48,489 nt of DNA, taken from a virus. The position numbers and the translations under genes are program-made. The stretch covers positions 1 through 48,489 of the IMG/VR virus record IMGVR_UViG_3300037010_000741. The stretch is one strand, 5' to 3'. Below, one piece after another: positions 48,093 to 48,489 of the stretch; positions within the stretch are counted from its first letter, which is position 1, and every line of letters begins with the position of its first letter. A model generated the notes under the pieces. That model was not told where the DNA came from, made no database searches, and saw only the letters and a list, made by a program, of their open reading frames with translations.

Positions 48093-48489
48093 ATGTCAGA
48101 GTACGCTACATATACTATAGGTTATAGAGTAGAAGGAAATACATCAACTACTGTTGAAATAGTCTACAAGGCAAATACTGACGTGGGCTATACATCGTTG
48201 ATCATTATTCCTAGCTTAATTCCTAATCCTGCGCCCGCTGCTGAGTACACATATACTACTCCAGCCAATACACTCTACAAACACAGGATGTATACAATAC
48301 AAGTACAATCTATATGTAATGCAACTGTATTCTTTGGGGACTTGGCATATCTAATTACTCAAAAATGTAATGAGGTATCAGCGGTGGTTGTAGGTTCTAC
48401 AATAGATGTTACGTGGGATTCGTGGACTCCACCATCTGGAGACTCAGTTAAAGAATACAGAATAGAATACAAAGAGGTAGGTTCACCTG
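48093..48489 (+). CDS. Partial fibronectin III-like virion protein
   Basis: Open to the window edge: ATG at 48093 and 132 codons without a stop. It begins MSEYATYTIGYRVEGNTSTT and continues with two beta repeats; the second (ISAVVVGST-type strand, then IDVTWDSWTPPSGDSVKEYR, IEYKEVGSP) is a clear FN3 pattern of a W-containing B strand followed by Y-R-I-E-Y-K. It starts 4 nt after the 379-residue gene and is probably another tail surface protein. The 3' end is missing. Confidence 0.65.
   Translation, partial: MSEYATYTIGYRVEGNTSTTVEIVYKANTDVGYTSLIIIPSLIPNPAPAAEYTYTTPANTLYKHRMYTIQVQSICNATVFFGDLAYLITQKCNEVSAVVVGSTIDVTWDSWTPPSGDSVKEYRIEYKEVGSP

Noticed and set aside
1-48489. Stop-codon recoding (TAG read as an amino acid), known in some crAss-like phages
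   Set aside because: Genes end normally at TAG, TAA and TGA (the portal ends at TAG) and no gene needs TAG read-through to be complete.
1-48489. CRISPR array, insertion sequence or integrase
   Set aside because: No regularly spaced repeats, transposase or recombinase motifs were found; the only mobile elements seen are the intron and the homing endonuclease.

Overview
This window looks like about half of the genome of a strictly lytic, crAss-like tailed phage (order Crassvirales) of a Bacteroidota host. That reading is an inference from gene content and order. A leftward replication block holds a primase, a DnaB-like helicase, a Sak4-like ATPase, an acidic-tailed ssDNA-binding candidate, uracil-DNA glycosylase, a SF2 helicase and a PD-(D/E)XK exonuclease. 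A rightward virion block runs IHF-like protein, Cys-rich protein, PD-(D/E)XK protein, GroES-like protein, terminase, portal, scaffold-like protein and major capsid protein, then connector and tail genes. Host clues are the low GC, secreted proteins with Bacteroidota-style signal peptides, A-rich leaders instead of Shine-Dalgarno sites, and one good match to the Bacteroidota promoter (TTTG, 21 nt, TATATTTG). TAG is used as a normal stop, so no stop-codon recoding is apparent. No integrase, repressor or phage RNA polymerase lies in the window.

Layout. Positions 1-21.9 kb are almost all on the minus strand: nucleic-acid enzymes (2-9 kb), a two-gene AAA+ ATPase / vWA chelatase-like module (11.1-14.9 kb), a possible lysis pair (15.0-15.7 kb), and a long run of small accessory genes (15.7-21.9 kb) with one tRNA-like element. 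Two small paralogous genes at 6.2-6.75 kb run the other way. From 21.9 to 23.8 kb is a largely non-coding divergence zone with hairpins, a near-perfect parS-like site, a repeated leader element, an unusual Ala/Pro-rich gene and a 36-residue ORF. From 23.8 kb to the right edge everything runs rightward: packaging, head, connector, then a Cys-rich family of large tail or fibre proteins, the last cut by the window edge.

Most notable: (1) the AAA+ (CobS/MoxR-like) gene is split exactly at its Walker B motif by a 341-nt group I intron, with P, Q, R and S core motifs and a P1 guide pairing that fixes the splice site; (2) a GIY-YIG homing endonuclease sits at the start of the portal gene, with the first codons of the portal duplicated as a 16-bp direct repeat; (3) a bacterial-type ferritin with an apparently complete ferroxidase centre lies inside the virion operon; (4) a degenerate class-II tRNA-like structure fills an intergenic gap; (5) a parS-like 16-mer lies in the divergence zone; (6) a two-part leader is repeated ahead of two leftward genes, one of them tiny.
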